Assembly: GCA_034638255.1 (NCBI GenBank)
Contig: JAWPGT010000008.1
Span: forward strand, 806,001 to 870,000
DNA from: Coprinus comatus
Lineage: Eukaryota; Basidiomycota; Agaricomycetes; Agaricales; Agaricaceae
DNA length: 64,000 nt
Direction: 5' to 3'
Position 1 is the stretch's first letter; each line of letters opens with the position of its first letter. A program made the translations under genes and the position numbers. This document shows, piece after piece, positions 23,703 through 35,760 of this stretch. The notes beneath the pieces were generated by a model. That model saw nothing but the letters and a program-made list of their open reading frames with translations, was not told where the DNA came from and did not search any database.

Positions 23703-25799
23703 ATGATGCTTTCCCTCCTCAATATTGCTTTCCTGAGGCTCCTCCTGTTCGCTCCTCTAATTGATGCCCAGACCTTTCACAACGTGAGTTCTCTTCCCAA
23801 AAGCTGTTGTTCAAATCCTATTACATGTGGCGGTATTATTTAATGAGAAGTGTAGGTGACAGCTGGTGTAGTCGGAAGCTTTTTCGACCCAGAGACAGTC
23901 TCTGTTGGGTTGAACGATACCATTAACTTCATTTTCGCCGGATCGTAAGCCATTTATTCTTCACTCTCATACTTCGCCCACAAGGTCCTTCCTGTGCTCA
24001 ATGCTCATCAAATCGTAATTAAACAGCATTCATTCTATCACGCAAAGCACTTTCGATAACCCATGTACCCCTCTTCGCGGGGGTTTCAGTAGTCCTCTTC
24101 TGGGAAGAATGAATATATTGGAAGATCCTGCTCAGATGTTTTCAATAGTTGTTACCAATGTTAGTGAACGTAAGTGTGGCAACATATCTGACCACCAGCT
24201 TTCTATACAGCAACTAACCAAAATTAAATCAGCCATATGGTTTTTCTGTTCAGCAACTCGGCCTTCCTCTCACTGCAACGGTGGGATGGTTGGGTAAGTA
24301 ACATTTTTAACCCATTCCAATTTACCATATTACGTAGTGTGTATGTATACATATACTCAATCATTTCCAGTGCGATCAACCCACCCTCACAATCCGTTTT
24401 TCAACAATTCAAAAATTCTGCAAGGTTGGCCACAGGGACCCCTTCCGTGAGTAATAATTTCATACATTACATTTACCCTCAAGTCACCATACCATACTTA
24501 CCATTCTCGTTTCCCCCACAGTTTATGCCTTCACTCATGACACAAGGTATAGGAGTAATAGCAGCGGCCCCAATAACGATCTCCGCAGCAACTCCATCAT
24601 CTTTGTTGTCCACGCTTACACCAACAACATCAATCGAGACCACAATTGATGTCGGTCCAGTATCCACTGAATCATCGTCGACATCGTCTTCTTCTAATGC
24701 TTCGGTTATTGGAGGCGCCATAGGGGGTGCAATCGGAGCCTTAATCCTCATAATCCTGAGCTTGGTTCTCTGTTATCGATTCAAAGCTCGTCAAAATCGA
24801 CGTAGTGAATCTGGAGTCTTCACTTATACTGGAAACCAACAACAACCCGGCTCGGGTCATTCTCGAGATCCCTCTTCTATACATGGTCAAGGAATAACAA
24901 GTGGAACGGCAACCATTACTTCCAAAGCTAGTACCCCAAATTATCAAATCACTTCTTTTTCGGATTCTAGTAACATTCAACAATTGGATCCTCGTGGAGT
25001 TACTCAATCTGTTCAAATGATACATCATCAACAGCCGAGTGGGATGACAAGAACTGTATTATCCGATCCGACTTCACATTCTGTTCCTTCTACCACACCG
25101 GGACAATTAAGTCCAAAGCTAAATTCACTTCAACCTCAACGGTATATCGGTGGGAGTATAGGAAGTGGAAGCGGAGATTCAAGTGGAACTCAGACTCAAA
25201 CTCACCCCCAACATACTCACCCCGTTCAAAGTCCAACCTTCGTTTCCCATGCTCAAAGTCATATAAATAATCCTCAGACTCGACGAGATTCAGGCTCGGG
25301 ATTAGGACCGGGATCAGGATCAGGATTAGTATCACTGAGCGGCTTATTTCCATCTTCAACTTCCCACTCCCATCCAAATCCCTACCCAAATACCCAAAGT
25401 TCCAGTAGCAACATACTCACCGCCAATTCCTCAAATACATTAGCAATTCCAAACACCAATACCACCACAAGTACAAGTACAAGTCCAGGTATAGCGCCGG
25501 TCATTCATGAAGGTACAAATACGGATGTTGATATTAAAGCACTTGCTAAAGAAGTTGCTGCTATTCTACGTCCTCTTCCTAAAGCACCTACACATCAGCA
25601 TTCGCATCCACATCATGATCAAGGGAATTATAATAAAGAGGATTATGATTATCACCAAGGAGTTAAAGTTGATGATATGAATATTACGACATCTTTCAAT
25701 GATACTGGAAGATTTGTCAGTGGAGGAGGTTTGTATAGTTCATCTTCACCTGCTCCTCCTCCTAGGTATCCTTCCACTGGTAACAATTCGTTTGCATAA
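23703..25799 (+). CDS. Membrane-anchored cupredoxin-domain (extracellular serine-rich) protein
   Basis: Six exons, 23703-23783, 23856-23944, 24027-24169, 24233-24293, 24371-24446 and 24522-25799, give 575 residues. The signal peptide ends near LIDAQ. A cupredoxin fold follows: VTAGVVGSFFDPETVSVG, IHSITQSTFDNPCTPL, then PIWFFCSATRPSSHCNGGMVG and AINPP. His59, Cys110, His118 and Met123 (approximate numbers) match the type 1 copper ligand set His-Cys-His-Met. A Ser/Thr linker, one helix (about residues 212-235, VIGGAIGGAIGALILIILSL) and a 340-residue Ser/Pro/Gln-rich cytoplasmic tail follow. Cupredoxin proteins of this kind are common in basidiomycetes; their role (copper handling, wall sensing) is not established. 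Architecture suggests a wall-facing sensor, which is inference. The exons are each required to complete the fold, so the model is firm. Confidence 0.9.
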
Positions 25800-26930
25800 A
25801 TTTAAATTGTATGGTGTACGATGCTGTTACTTTTTGAACAAACAATGAAGTTAAGTATTAATTAGCTGGTATTTACGAATTTTTATGACCATTCAATTTA
25901 TCTTATACTGTATATGTTGTTTTCAACGTTGTTTTGCTTTCGTTATTGCTTTTTTTTGTAATTATGCCGATTTTATTTTATTTCTTGTAGGCTAGGAAGT
26001 ATCGGGACCTTTGTATGTTTTCAAAATAATAGTGGTAGTAGTAGAACTTCGAAAAAGTGAGATGGGAAGGAAATATAAATTAGACAGTTTTCGGCAAGTT
26101 AAACATCAACATCTGAATGATACTTCGATCATTCGAAGTTCAAAAGAAGCCTACATAAACGGGGTTCCTTCGACTTCACTCCTATATTAAAATAGACCTT
26201 TTCACATCAACTTATTTTTGTCACTTTCATGTGTAATATCAATATTAATATCATTCCCCCACCCCCAATAGTACTCTAGGGTATATATATCACTTTTTAA
26301 TTCGCATGCATCCCACTTGGTAGTAGACCTTGAACAAGAAGCCGAGACTCTCAATCTTTATGTCATTTTATTCCATTCTTCCAGTCGTGACAAACTGGTC
26401 AACGATTCATGTGTGTGTAAAAATATCAATCAAAGGGTACGTACAGATCATCTTGTTGAAAGATGATAAATATGATACTGTTGATACATACTAAACATTT
26501 GTTCCTGGCTAAACCCTTTATAACCACGACATGTACACTATACAAGCCATACTTCCAAGTCCAATCTCACCTCGAGAAGAAGATGATGATACCGATATGA
26601 CAGTTTTAGCATTTACATACTTATTTATACCTAATCACTAGTACCGATTAGCGCTCGCCTGCTCATTGGAAACATCTAGATACAATAGAGAAAGCAGTGT
26701 GGTAGAAAACTAATGCACTAATCAACGTTTCAAATAACTATCCACCACAGTTCAATGGGATGAGTATCCAAATGTTCATTCAGGAAGTTCTCATAATTTC
26801 ACATATATGTACCAGTGCTTCAAGGTCTTCAATAACGTAATTGTAACGACATTTACAACTAATCAGTCCTACAAACAATCAAGAAAGGCGGCCGGAACGA
26901 GATGCACGTGTCTGGGACGTTGTTCGAGCT
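25800..26930. other. Convergent intergenic region
   Basis: 3' flanks of the cupredoxin gene and the FunK1 gene. AT-rich, no exon or RNA supported. Confidence 0.45.
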
Positions 26931-29827
26931 TTAACTTGAATCTTGCTCTGGGTGGCTGACCTTGTTACGAAGTGGGTTCTCATGGATGTCACGCGCTTGA
27001 GATCTTGTGACCTTCAAGCGTTTAGGTTGGAGTGTAGTTGGAAGATCGTTTTTGTAGGTGGAAGGACCAGGACCGACAGTGGTACCTTCGCCGTCTTCAG
27101 GGAGAACTCGCTTTCGAGAGTTTTTTCTTGAATTTACTAGAGCTGGAGTGTTACCTTTTTGAGCGAATTTCTTGTACGGAATTAGGTGTGGAGCTGTCAA
27201 GTCCTCATCATAAACCTCGAGAGATAAGAAATAACGGAGGAAAAGGTAAGTGTTCCTAAGAATGTCGATATATGACCTCTGGAGAAGAACATCTTGAGGG
27301 GCTCGAGCTCTGTATGCGTTGCAGAGAGCACGACGATAATTATCCAACAAAAGAAATGATGATTTTAGATACCAATGAACGGAGGATAAGAAATCGTCCG
27401 AGCCTGAGAGGAAGAAGTTGGTTCGGGTATCACATCCTGTGCCATTCACAAAAATCGTTTTCGCGAATGTCTGTGATGTACTATTGTCAATGTTTGCAGT
27501 GAGGAGCCAAACGATGACCCAAAACAACGACTCCAAATCATGCTGGATGTTGTAGACAATCACTGGTTTACGGGTAGCTTGGGGGATTTCGATTGCAATT
27601 TCCTTCTTGGGATCGAAATCTTCAAAATGACTCGGGAGACCAAAAGGAATGTCTGCTTGCAGCGGGTATAAGCCTATCAAGGTTCTTGTTAATAGCTCAG
27701 TTACCATAAAGAATGGGGTGCCCTGAAATAATAGTCAACATAAGTGTTGTCGATGAAGGTGATAACGCACAGTTTTTGAATCCGGGCTAGCTGTCGTCGA
27801 ATGAATCCACTTGGCATATTCGAGGTCGCTTAACTTCCCTTGTATGTTGTTGCTTACTCGGTTTCCAGTGTACAATATATTCCCACAGCTAATGTCACGA
27901 TGAACCCACTCAACAAGCCACATTATTACGAGGGCTAGCTTTAGTCAGATACGGTGCATCGTGAGGCAGGATTGAAACTTACCAACCCAAGTATCATGAA
28001 TAGCCTTCGTCACTTCTTTGAAGTAAGGAGCTTCATCAAGCGCTGTACCAACTTCGCCATACACCAATCGATACTGTCTCTTCGACCGAAACTCCCGACT
28101 ACCCACTGCTCCTGCACTTTTAACAGGGCGTGTGCTTAATGTACCACTCTGGCGAGAGCGATCAGCTTGAGGATCAATAGCATGACCGGGAGCCAAGCCT
28201 AAATCTTTAGAAAATACGGTGGGTATCCTTTGGGCATCACTTGGTGTCGATTTGGAGGTTTTCCCTTGCCAATCGCAAGGGATCGCCATAAAGTAATCTT
28301 CGTATGACCTGCCATTTTTACGTCTGACACAGTCGTGAATAAGTTGTTTGGCGTCAGGATGAAAGTCATTAATCAAATCAATGTCTTTGTTTTTGTGTAC
28401 CTTCCTTAGTTTTCCACCGCTTCAAATATCTTTGTCTGAATCTCCTTTTCAGTACTCGCATCCGCATCTAACCACACATCCTTGAGCGCAACCCCGTTCC
28501 CCCCAATCTCTGTAAGTCCAGTAGCATCCGTGACCTCTATTGCCTCCCATACTCGGGTTGATCTACCAGTGATACAGAGCAATCGATAAGCAAAAAGCGA
28601 TCGGATGGTCTTGAAAAATCGATCTTTGCCCTCATAATGGAGTTTGTAAACATAATGAATTAATTTTGGTTGTTCGTTTTCTTCGTTTGAGTCATTGCAT
28701 TCCGGCACAATCCGGTATACAGTCGGATCGAAGCCAAGGTCTTCTTCAGCGGCAAAAATAAATGACATGAGGATCGAAATCACTGTCTTACAGTCCTGTA
28801 CCTTGTCAATCTCATGAAATGAAACCTATAATAGAAACGTACTGTCACACAGTTAAAATATCGTGATTTGCAAGAATGGGAGTGGGAGTAATACCACACA
28901 CACATTTCATCATCTTCAATCGTAATCTATCTAATGCAATAAACATCAGTCATTGTTTTAGGAATGAGAGTCAGAATCGTACGCCATAACAGAACATTCG
29001 TCGTGGGTCATCATTCATGATGTGGATAGCAGAAGAAAGCAGTTGAATCGAGTTCTAGAAATGAGTACAACAATTAGATGAAAAAAAATGATTGTGCTCA
29101 CTTCCACACGTTTTCCTTTGTTTACTTTATAATCAACAGCTACTGCAATCGTTGACGTAGCAATATTTGTATTGGCAGATGCAGACAGCAAAAAACACCC
29201 ATCCATCTTGAAGTTTGCACCATAGGACAAAGATGTGTTTGGGCAATCACGGTATGTTAAAGTCGGTGGCTCCCTACTCGACAACTGTAGTTCGCGGATT
29301 GCTGCCGCAACGTCACCGAAAGGTCCGAATCGTTCAGCTTCCTTTTCCCTTTCCTTGGTTTCATTTACCTCTTCACCTTCATTTTGGTCTCCACCTGTAC
29401 CTCTTGGCTTGACGCCAGATTCGACACTACATTTCGTAGACCCGGCGCTAGGTTTGACGCTGGCTTTGGACCCAGTTTTGATTTTGGTACCGCTAGATTT
29501 GGCGCTGGATTTGGCAGTTTCGCCTTTGGGGGTACTAGATTCATCCTCTTTATCATCGGGGCTCTTCTTGCCAAACACCTTCCAGCTGAGATCCCCTCTC
29601 TTGCCTTTGACTAATAAATCCCTATCAACCAAAAGTTGAATACATGCGGTTATTTCGTCGGGTTCAGGTTTGAATGGCATATAATGTTTTTCAAATGTCT
29701 CTAGTGAGCATTCAACCATCTCGCTGTTCATTTCAGCCACAATCTGTGGTTGTAGATCGGTTCGCCCCCTATCACCGGCATCAGAGCAATATGCGCGTTC
29801 AGTGCTATCTCCGTGACTTCTGAACAT
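26931..29827 (-). CDS. FunK1-type fungal protein kinase, probable frame break
   Basis: Minus strand, exons about 29102-29827, 28983-29054, 28843-28926, 28406-28795, 27983-28403, 27771-27934 and 26931-27722. FunK1 hallmarks in order: NSIQLLSSAIHIMNDDPRRM and FCYGITIEDDEM, SFIFAAEEDLGFDPTV, LKDVWLDADASTEKEIQ, DWQGKTSKSTPSDAQRIP, catalytic loop WVHRDISCGNIL, KLSDLEYAK in place of DFG, DSKTGTPFFM and VYNIQHDLESLFWVIVWLL. The family is expanded in basidiomycetes and linked to multicellular stages. At about 28406-28415 the frame stops (EAVEN*) although the family-like sequence resumes one frame over (..KVHKNKDID). One missing A in GGAAAAC would restore EAVEKLRKVHKNKD. Splicing 28385-28455 also restores frame but removes the conserved TEKEIQ segment. 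A second shift may occur near the C-terminus, where the other frame ends in TRASRSGRLS*. Either a decaying gene or assembly indels. Confidence 0.75.
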
Positions 29828-30657
29828 AAAGCTACTAATTTTCCGAAGTTAATCAATAGTGACACGTTTTGCCAGCTAGCTCTATGCAGGAACTTCAGGT
29901 GATAACCGTTTTGAAAATGCGATGAGTGTCCGTTTTGCTTAGGTTTTGTTGATATTCAATTTTGACGCGAAAGGTGGTGGCAGAAAAGGTTATACACTGC
30001 GTGGGTGACTCAATAATCTAACTGGATTATCGAGGACATACCTAAACTTTACTCTGAGACCTACGCTCACGAGTAAAGTAAAGCTTGGATAAATACTCGC
30101 TAGTACTTGATAATCTGTGTGGATTACCAAGTCACTGGCACAGTGTATAATTAGGAACTACTGATCAATTGATCATGAGCGCAAACGCGAATCAAACAAG
30201 TTGTTTCCCACGTTTGCATTCAACTATAATTCAACGTTGTGTCTGTATCACCTCACCCAAATCGGTCCGAAACCTTTATGTAGTATAAAATGATATTCGG
30301 CCAGTGCTGTACGATGTCTATATATATATATGTAAGACGGCGGGGTCAATTCAACCATCATTCCAAATATGTAATGGTAGACCATAGGCTTACCCGAATG
30401 TCACCTAAACTGATGTCTCTCTTTAGGAGTATATCGCATAATGAGTCTGACTGTCCACGTCTTAAACAATTCATCCCCCCTGAATGTTTTCGGATCTATC
30501 GGTGGAAGGGAGTGAAAATCTATGTATCCGTATTCGAGCCCCAAAAATGGATATCAACCCTCGTCAGCAGTTCACGTTCTCGTGTTATTTTATCCTCGAG
30601 GACCTCTAACACCGATAGTCCCCATTCTCTCTCTAACAAATTAAATGTAAGAGCCTT
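29828..30657. other. Promoter region holding a MITE copy
   Basis: Contains the 155-bp element at 29993-30147 and upstream sequence of both neighbours. A plus-strand open frame at 30290-30661 has no recognisable motif and ends overlapping the next start codon; I do not call it a gene. Confidence 0.4.
29993..30147. mobile_element. MITE-like 155-bp inverted-repeat element, copy A
   Basis: The ends TACACTGCGTGGGTGACTCA and, read from the other side, TACACTGTGCCAGTGACTTG form imperfect terminal inverted repeats that both run on into TAATC (about 25 bases). Flanks are compatible with a TA target duplication. A close copy in the opposite orientation lies at 54302-54450. No coding capacity, so a non-autonomous DNA transposon derivative is the likely identity. 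Confidence 0.75.
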
Positions 30658-31284
30658 ATGAGGCTACCGCGGTATCGTCAGATTTCATTCCTTCAAAGGG
30701 CATCTACAATTCAACCAAACACTCCAAACGACATTTTTGCAGTCTCAACCGAAGCAAACATAGCCGGGAAATTTCAGTGGATAATATATGCCGTCGTGGT
30801 AAGACCTAGAGAAATAAAAGTATTATTTCGCTAACATTGAAGAAATCGAATCATCATCCCTCAGAATAAAGATATTGGTTGGAAACTTTATGCAACAAAC
30901 AAAGGTACAGGAGGTGAATGGCGATTTGAAATGATTAAATGGGGCCTGTCTAGTGATATTCAATCCGACACAAGTTCTGAGTCTGATGTCGTTGTCTATA
31001 TCAAGATCGGACAAATCATGGAAGGTTTAGATGTGGAGCATTTGGAGTTGTACTTGAAGGATATACCGATGACTGTACAAGATAGTCAGCAGTTGAGAGA
31101 GAAAGCTTTTACTTGCAGAGTTTGGTTCAAAGAAGCAATTCGAGTTCTCGATAGGGCGAATCTATTCGTCAAGTGTGACGATTTTGATGCCCTCGAGAGG
31201 GAGTTGTTACAAATAGCATGTGGTATACAGGCTCAACGGAACAAATGTGCTCCAGGATTTGTGTCCAACGTAGCAGGTCCATGA
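30658..31284 (+). CDS. Small fungal protein of unknown function
   Basis: Two exons, 30658-30798 and 30865-31284 (GTAAGA donor, CTCAG acceptor), give 186 residues. Segments such as FQWIIYAV, GWKLYATNKGTGGEWRFEM, LKDIPMTVQD and AFTCRVWFKEAIRVL resemble a widespread uncharacterised fungal family in which a W..Y....G..Y....WRFE core precedes a conserved FTCRVWVKEAL motif. No signal peptide or membrane helix. The conserved Cys in FTCRVW and the mix of strands plus helix recall papain-like or permuted NlpC/P60-type small domains, but that is only a guess. The start is the first ATG in the open frame. Confidence 0.65.
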
Positions 31285-31436
31285 CCTTAGAGGATTGGGT
31301 TTAGTGTTGTTACAACATTAACTTCAATTTTTTGTGAAAATCAGTTCTATAGTTACAAGCACAATTTATAATTTCAACGTTCAACATCAATGTCATATTT
31401 ATTCACTTCCACTATCATGTCGGAAGGACATAATCA

Positions 31437-32854
31437 TCACGTATCATGAGGAGTAGGAGAAATATCATCAGAAAAAGGTGGTGGAAGTCCTGGAGGTGTC
31501 CTTGGCATACTAAATTCCCCATTTTCATTCCGGAATAATTCAAACGGAATTTGGACAGGTGCTGTATCCAGTGCAACATAAGGTGGTGGATCTCCCTCCG
31601 CTTGTCTATCATCAACATCACCGTCGACATCGTCTAGTATTGGTGACTGCGACGAAATAGGTGGTGGCGGTGAATGTGGTGAAGAGTAAGATTGAGGACG
31701 ATTGGGAATGATGGTATCTGGGAAGAACCTCGGCAGGAAAGGCTCAGGACCTTGCATCCTTGATGAATTCTCGGAAATAATAGATTCCAGGGACGCAGCA
31801 GGACCGCCTCTTCCTCTTCTATGCCGCTCTTGCATCGCATGAGGTTGTTGTGTAGTAGTAGTTTGTGGGTTTTCTTCTTGATCTCGTTTTGCAGCACGTC
31901 TTCGTCGTCGGATGATATTGAAGGCTAAACCTGCAGATAGCAGAGCAAGTACACCAACAATACTAGCAATTACAGCTGCGAATGTTGCAGCCTTGCCCTT
32001 GGTGACCCTTCCAGAAAGAGCAAAAAGTTGACGTAAATATCACAGAGCATTCCAGGTGGAAAAGGAAGCAAAAATGTCATAGAAGAAAACATTAACTCAC
32101 ACATTGTCACCTCTTTCCTTCAACAAGTTCACTTGTGAAGCGTCTTCAGAAACCATATGCTTGTTTGGGGAGCGTACTTCCTGGGTAAAGATGATATGAT
32201 GAAATTGAAATAATGTGGTATTGGGGATCGTGATCACCAATTTATGGTTGTGATCGGACAGGCCTATTTCAGCGAATATGGGTATACTTGTTGACGTCGA
32301 GCATGGATTTCTTTCTTTACTGAATGTGCTAGAATGCACATATATAACGTTGTCAATTTTGACTTCTATCCACTTTTTTGGTAGGTCGACGGAGCAAGTA
32401 TAACCGAAGACATATACCGCGCTGCCTATGAGATAGTGATTAAAGGTGAAAATTCGGGAAAATAAGACGTTGACTAACCAAAAAAGTCAGCCTGGAGTTT
32501 AATAGACTCATCTGATGGGTTGGGATTGAAAGGATTTAGCCTTCTTATTCGCCGCCATACTCTCCAATCGGTGACATCTTTCGGATCCGACTTCGAAGGG
32601 CACGTTTTTCGGGATCGGTGAGATTGAGATTGGGAATAGGATTGATGTGGGCATGGAATACATGGTAAATGTGAGGTTTGCGAGACGATGGTAGTAGCCC
32701 CTGAGCACCAGGCATATGTTGGAGAGTACGATATCGATGTACTAGATGAATCAACAGTCACATTGAAGGACGAGGAAGCCGGTTGAAATAAATTCAAGTA
32801 GAACAAGTAGAGAGCAGTAAGCCGATGTAAGCGATTTTCATGAAGTCTACACAT
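31437..32854 (-). CDS. Single-pass membrane protein with secreted N-terminal domain
   Basis: Minus strand, three exons: 32479-32854, 32101-32425 and 31437-32007, giving 423 residues. There is an N-terminal hydrophobic signal (LTALYLFYLNLFQPASS), then FNVTVDSSSTSISYSPTYAW and, after the first intron, GSAVYVFGYTC, a beta-sandwich-type ectodomain pattern common in basidiomycete mucin-like surface proteins ('V.V.D....I.YS....W' then 'F.G.AVYV.G'). One helix at about residues 240-262 (TFAAVIASIVGVLALLSAG) is followed by RRRRR and a Pro-rich cytoplasmic tail. Function unknown; a surface protein facing the wall is inferred. The start ATG at 32854 is the only one in frame ahead of the signal. Confidence 0.75.
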
Positions 32855-33123
32855 ACATATTTCTCAGTTTTGACTCGTTGAAAAGTGCAAACATTGTTGA
32901 GCTTACAGCATAGTGTAGATAAGGAACTTTGCTCAGGCTTGTGCAAAGTTCAATCAACCCCTCGTTTTTGATGATATTAAACTAGTAATGAGGAGATATG
33001 GTGGTAGTGAGGAGCAGAGTTGTTCATAATACATATTGAGCAGCAGGATTTTCCGATGCACACTGCGCATCAGTCTCGGTGGTCAGACGACGGAGAATAG
33101 ACTAGTGAGTGAGTCTAATACTA

Positions 33124-33511
33124 GGACCCTGAAAAACCCTATGAGAGGCTGGGCCCCGGATTTTTGTGTTTTCGGACTTTTTGTACGCACAAAAAATTGC
33201 CTGAAATTGCTAAATTTTGTCCGTTTTTGTACCCGGCCTCCAGGGTCCGGAGGGCACATCTTATTCGCACACAGTGAATCCGGCCTCAAAAATACCAGAA
33301 AAATCCAACTGGTTCTTTAATCAGTTATTTTAAATTTGCTAACAGGTTATTTATTTCACTAGTGCCTTCGCATACCCAAATGCATACCAGGTACGCATTG
33401 AGTGGTAACAAGAAGTAGATATTGGCATCTTCCGGCATCCGGCCTTTCCTCGAAAGTACCCCTTTCTTCCCATTTTCGGACTCGGCCTGACGGCCGAATT
33501 TTTCAGGGTCC
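33124..33511. mobile_element. MITE-like element, 388 bp, 13-bp perfect terminal inverted repeats
   Basis: GGACCCTGAAAAA at 33124-33136 is matched by TTTTTCAGGGTCC at 33499-33511. The inside is GC-richer than its flanks, contains a further internal CAGGGTCCGG, and has no coding capacity. I could not find a clear target duplication directly at the ends; the 12-base direct repeat ACTGCGCATCAG lies 50-85 bases outside on both sides. Confidence 0.6.
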
Positions 33512-33694
33512 CCCAACACCCTGACGACTTACGTCATCGCTTGATATGGCGCTCAGCACTTCCATTATACCGAAGTCAAGAATCACGAATTCAGACTGCG
33601 CATCAGACTCCTTCCCAGTCCACTAGATGCATGGTTATGTAAGCAGAGCTTTTGTTCCGAGGTTTCTGTGAACAAACAAGCATAATGCATCTAC

Positions 33695-35046
33695 ATCAGG
33701 ATTTCGCGCATTTCCTTGAAGGTACTTGTGCTTCCTTGGAGGTGGTTTCAAGGAAGTACAAGTAGCTTCAAGTAAGTTTTGGGGAAATCTGGAATTCTCC
33801 TTGGAGCAACTTGAAGAGCTGCTCCAAGCTCAATAAGTAGGTCCCTCTACCTTGTGGAAGCATGAAAATACTTGGGGACTGCTCGAAAATACTTGAGGAC
33901 TACTTGGGAACACATTTAGCAGCTTGGAAATAGTATAATATTATAATATAATATAATTTTAATCATTTTTTCGAGAGGAGTAGAGTTAAAAAAAGTATAT
34001 TGTGACTCTAATCTAATACAAATGTAATAATATAATAGCTAAACTACTAATAAACGTGAGGCAACTGTAGAACAATATTATTAATAAAGTTATAAATCAA
34101 AAAAAAAATCAACTTACACCATAAAGATATCATCAGTGTGCCGAGTTCTTCACCAAATCGTACGAGGCTGGTGGCATTGGAAAGCGGTGATTTGTGGCAT
34201 TCTGTAGAGTCTAAAAACGCATCAGGACGTGAAGAAATGGATATGTTAAAGGAGAATATGTAGGAATAGTATAAAAAAAATAGAAAACACACCTTTAACC
34301 AATGAATACTCCCCCGTTTCGCGCCATTCTACCCTCTATTCATTCGCCTCTTCAATGCGGTTCTAACGAGCCTAAAAACGTGGCATATGACACGAAATTG
34401 AGATTGTTAGTAGTCTTGACCTCTGGTGGTTGTAGAGGGAGGAGTGTGATAGGGTGGATGTTGAATGTGTTGTGGCTGAGGGGAGGGGTGGGCCAGGCTA
34501 TAGAAGTCAGGAGTTGAGTAGCAAGGTGACAAGTGTGGGGTTGAGCATTTCGTCAAGGGGAATGGAAAGAGATGGGGAGAGGCAGTAACATGGTGTGATG
34601 TGTTCATGTTCCCACTGTCACATGATCACCCATTTTCAAAATTTCGTCAAGTCCAAAATGCAGAATGTTCCTTAAGGGTGTCACACTTTCAATTCTTGGC
34701 TTCTAGGCACGTTCTTAGGCTCTACAGAACCGCACTTACGATACCTATCTAATGGTACTAGTTATATAGCTCTATGTGGTGTATTTGTTGCGCAATAATG
34801 CATTTATTGATTTCTCTACTGTAATACTGCCTAAGAATAAGAATTCTCAGAATATATTTGGTTGGCCCTTGAGAGAACTTAAAGCTCCTTGTAGAAGATA
34901 TTTTACTTGAAGCCACTTTGGGCTCCTTGGAGAAATTTTCACCAAGGTATCATAAGGTACCCACAAGGATATTAAGGAGCATAAGCTGACTTAAGCCCTA
35001 AAAGGAGTAGTAAGTAGCCTGAAAAAAAGTGCACGAAATCCTGATG
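33695..35046. mobile_element. Putative non-autonomous DNA transposon, 1.35 kb
   Basis: CATCAGGATTTCGCGCA at 33695-33711 is matched in inverse orientation by TGCACGAAATCCTGATG at 35030-35046 (16 of 17 bases). Both subterminal regions are full of short CTTGAAG / CTCCTTGGAG-like motifs in opposing orientation, as expected of transposase-binding subterminal repeats. The middle contains an AT-run and a minus-strand piece at about 34125-34225 that looks like an exon (TTTTTAG acceptor, 90 open bases, GTGTAAG donor), possibly captured host sequence. No transposase is seen. Confidence 0.55.
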
Positions 35047-35760
35047 AATCGCTAGCTTGCTTTATATCATCGACTTCCCGATTGTTACCATTCGGAGCGC
35101 CTGCCAGTCCAGCCTTAGTGTGGAAGGTCGAGCTGCGGTTGTTGAAACATTGATTAGTTGATTTGTCGTTATCTGGTCATTTTCGTAATTACATATTACA
35201 GTCAGTTGGCAGAGTCTGTGATTGATCGCGGAATCGTGCGGTGATTGTATGTTTCAGGTAAAAAGTAGATCGATCATAAAGTTTCAAAATTATTAGGGTG
35301 TTGGTTATAATATTCAAATGAACGTATTTCCACGAGTCTCATGGTTATCGATAAAGGTATGCTTTTACATTCATACATACATGTACACACGTGGTACACA
35401 TTGTATTTACTTTTGTGTACATTTTTTGCGAGATATTTTCGGTTTTCGGCAATCACTTGCCATCAGGGTCTTCGAATGAGTACAACATCCTAATAAGTGT
35501 ATCCGTAGTACAAAGGTCCTTCACTGGTTCTTTCTACTCCACAAGGAATAAACAAGTGGCTGTAGGTCTTTAGCCAACATTTTTCCTCGAGGCACCACAT
35601 AGATCTAGATCATGTAGAGATACAAAAGTAAGTATCAATAAGCTAGCTAAGTATGTCAATAGGGTAGATTGTTGTGATGGAAATAAACCAGCGTGGCTGT
35701 GTCGTGTGTGGTTGACCCTGGATATCCGAACTAAACGCCCACTTGTTGCTCCTGACCACC

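Larger units (their letters stand above)
32855..35760. other. Gene-free region rich in inverted-repeat elements
   Basis: No gene is supported over 2.9 kb. It contains the elements at 33124-33511 and 33695-35046 and a 12-base direct repeat ACTGCGCATCAG at 33062 and 33595. The last 700 bases (35050-35760) are upstream of the next gene and show nothing distinct. Confidence 0.5.

Noticed and set aside
30290..30661. Open frame upstream of the 30658 gene
   Set aside because: No motif, overlaps the next start codon out of frame, and lies in a promoter region next to a mobile element.
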